This document shows positions 61,727 through 64,000 of a DNA stretch of 64,000 bases, one piece after another. The notes under the pieces are model-generated. The model saw nothing but the letters and a program-made list of their open reading frames with translations, did no database searches and was not told the origin of the DNA. Position 1 is the stretch's first letter; each line of letters opens with the position of its first letter. The DNA comes from Adenanthera pavonina (lineage: Eukaryota > Streptophyta > Magnoliopsida > Fabales > Fabaceae): contig JAIVEN010000015.1 in the NCBI GenBank assembly GCA_026686845.1, forward strand, positions 21,929,501 through 21,993,500, given 5' to 3'. The translations under genes and the position numbers were made by a program.

Positions 61727-64000
61727 ATGGTAAATAGTTGAATTAGTAATCAATATTTAACTCAAATTATTTTATCCAATATAGTTATTGATGTCACAAA
61801 ATATTTTATGTAGAATTTGTATAGAATATGTGTGTGCCTACCCAATAAAATCAATATCAGTATTTAATATAAAATTTATATCAATGTATATTAATTATAA
61901 ATTATAAATAGTATGATTTATTATTTAGAATTTGTGTAATAAAAATTTTAATTTAAATTAAAAACAAAAGAATATAGTAATAAATAATAACATAGAGAAA
62001 AAGGGAAAAAATAAAATGGGCGGGAAAACAAATTGGACTTTTTTGGGTTAATCTAAACAAATTGGATTAAAATAACGAAAGTTTATTAAAATTATGGATT
62101 ATAGATTATAGCTTCTATATATAGATAAAGCACGTTATTTGGGTAATTAATGATTGATTAAAATGAAAGAAAGAATATTTAATAGGTGTGTGGATCATGA
62201 GGTGATTGGAATAATAATAACAATAATAATAATAATAATAATAAACAATGAAGGCAAGGGATCCCATGGCCATGGGGATGATGACCCCAAGACCAAGATC
62301 AAGTGGCATTGGCACTAGTTGGCCATTGGCAATGCAACTTTGTTATATAAACAAACTATCAATCTACAAGTGGTGTTAATTAACTAAAATTAATTAAAAG
62401 ATGAAGGGAGAACTCTTCTAAAAACATTTTCTATATTTATATGATTTCAAATTCAAAATATTGTACTTAAGTAACCATAACCCTTTTCACTAGGATAAGC
62501 ACATGTTGGTCCTAACAATTTATTCCTAGAATTAATTAATGTTAATTACATTGAGATATATAAACTGCGTCACTTTCCCAAGGTCCATGATTGTTGATGA
62601 TGGGTCCTCTATGTCTGTCCTTTGCGACTTAAACAATCAGGTCTCCTTATCCCAACCTTTATATATATTACAAGCACTGTACCATTTAACAATCGGTGTC
62701 CAGCCTGCAGCTTTTTTCAGCCTTGGATGCAAAACCAACAATATTAATAAAACCTATGAAAATTAATTGACTTTTCTTTGGGTTAAGCCCTACTTAATTT
62801 TAAAACCAAACCACCGTCCTCAGGGATTTTTTTTCAAACAAAAAAAATTATTCAGTGTACTGGAAATTAAATAATCACCAGACCTATTAAAACATATGGA
62901 GTACTCCTACTTGCTGAATAAAACAAATTAAGAACCAATAATAGGGTGAATAAAAAATAGAGAGAATAATAAAATGTTACGTGCTTGGTTTTGACATTGA
63001 AATGGAATACAATGAAAATAACAATTTTGAGAACGATGAAAATCATCTTTATATTTATTAAGATATAATAAATATCATCACAAAGGTAACACTGTGAATC
63101 TCAAACCTTCATCAAATTAAAGGAGCCTATTGATATAAAGCTCAATAAAATTACTGTAATTGATCACTGTCATTCAACCAGTCCCATATAATTAACCCAT
63201 GCAATTAACTAGAGGTTTTGGTCTTGATGTCCAGTTTCCATTTCCTATGGTCCGTAGACCTAAAACACGCATTAATCAATTAATTGTGGATTTAAATACC
63301 AAATATGATTCAGAAATATATAGCCTTGCCACTGTGTTGATATGTAGTTTATAATAAAAATTTTACAAGCGACGTTTCTTTCTAAACATGAATCATATAA
63401 ATTTGAATTGTTAAAAATGGTAATGTTTTTATTGCTTATAACCTTAAAAGATAACAAGTATTACCATTGATCGGTTAATTGAATTGAGAAGAGGTTGCAC
63501 CTCTTTATCTGGGTCTTGAGTTCCAATCCTAAAAATGCATCCACTTTAAATACTTGGTAGCAAAACATAGCGAAGTTTGAATTTGAATATATATATATAT
63601 ATTTATAAGATAAAAATAAAATAGATTCACATGAAAGGTCAATGGTTTTTCTAATGATTACTATTGTTTTTCTATTATGCAGTAATAGTGTACATATCAA
63701 CACAATCAGGAGACTTTTCATCCTTTAATTCGTAATCAACCAATTTTATCTTTTTGTGGATCGAAAATCAATTTCTAATCTTTATAATCAGTGACTATCA
63801 TTTTAGAAAGTCCTCATTCTCCCAAATATGGTAAGATTGTGATATTGATCTTATCGTTGATATATGTTAGTTAGTCAATTAGTTTTTCAATAACAATCAT
63901 TGAAGAGGTTATTAGGGCTGTTCAAATACTGCTAAAATTTAGTGGGGTTGAACTGAAAATTTTACTTTTCATTTCTTAGTTTATTGTGTTATCTACTTTT
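61727..64000. other. AT-rich intergenic DNA to window end
   Basis: No coding frame with recognisable motifs is present. An AAT microsatellite lies at about 62209-62244 and a TA microsatellite at about 63587-63602. A slightly GC-richer spot at 62575-62720 keeps a 75-codon plus-strand frame open, with no motif I recognise. Confidence 0.5.

Noticed and set aside
1..64000. tRNA or rRNA genes
   Set aside because: A reading for tRNA-like boxes found only SINE-type heads that lack a full cloverleaf; nothing resembling rRNA was seen.

Overview
This window is nuclear DNA of a flowering plant, almost certainly a eudicot. It is AT-rich and intron-rich, with plant-type GT-AG introns and many plant transposable elements: L1- and RTE-type LINEs, a tRNA-derived SINE, hAT, Mutator-like, Tourist-like and Stowaway-like elements, and a 4.5 kb solo LTR of the Ogre/Tat type. 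Ogre-type LTRs are best known from legumes, but I cannot name the genus. Most of the window is intergenic repeat sediment. Only two host protein-coding genes can be reconstructed with confidence.

Layout. Positions 1-11200 are AT-rich DNA with a SINE interrupted by a hAT element (2143-3020), a 935 bp hAT element (5870-6804) and Stowaway-like elements. Positions 11200-19170 hold two 5'-truncated L1 LINEs on the minus strand, a probable Copia-like LTR remnant with a cluster of ATCGATTA-like motifs, and an unexplained GC-richer island (15740-16330). An eroded Ogre-like LTR end lies at 20200-21310.

Positions 21940-41200 carry a complete SHPRH-type gene on the plus strand. It is a SNF2 helicase with PHD and RING fingers, in 19 coding exons that join in frame to 1672 codons plus a stop. 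Its introns hold tandem duplications, a Tourist-like MITE, an RTE fragment and a 36-bp perfect palindrome. Positions 43490-47050 carry a complete TFIIS gene on the minus strand (2 coding exons plus a short 5' UTR intron, 359 aa). The two genes converge and are separated by about 2.7 kb that contains two MITEs and a SINE-like element.

Positions 47100-64000 have no convincing gene. They hold a Stowaway-like element, a pyrimidine-rich stretch, the solo Ogre-like LTR (50643-55125, TGTAT duplication) and a 4.07 kb Mutator-like element with very long inverted termini (57645-61717, 9-bp duplication). A 436 bp hAT element with a perfect 8-bp duplication is nested inside the latter.

The two genes both act in DNA or chromatin transactions. 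SHPRH proteins are ATP-dependent translocases and E3 ubiquitin ligases linked to replication-fork damage tolerance. TFIIS rescues arrested RNA polymerase II. Nothing in the sequence shows that they are co-regulated. Exon joins were made by hand from reading frames and splice signals and have not been checked against transcripts.
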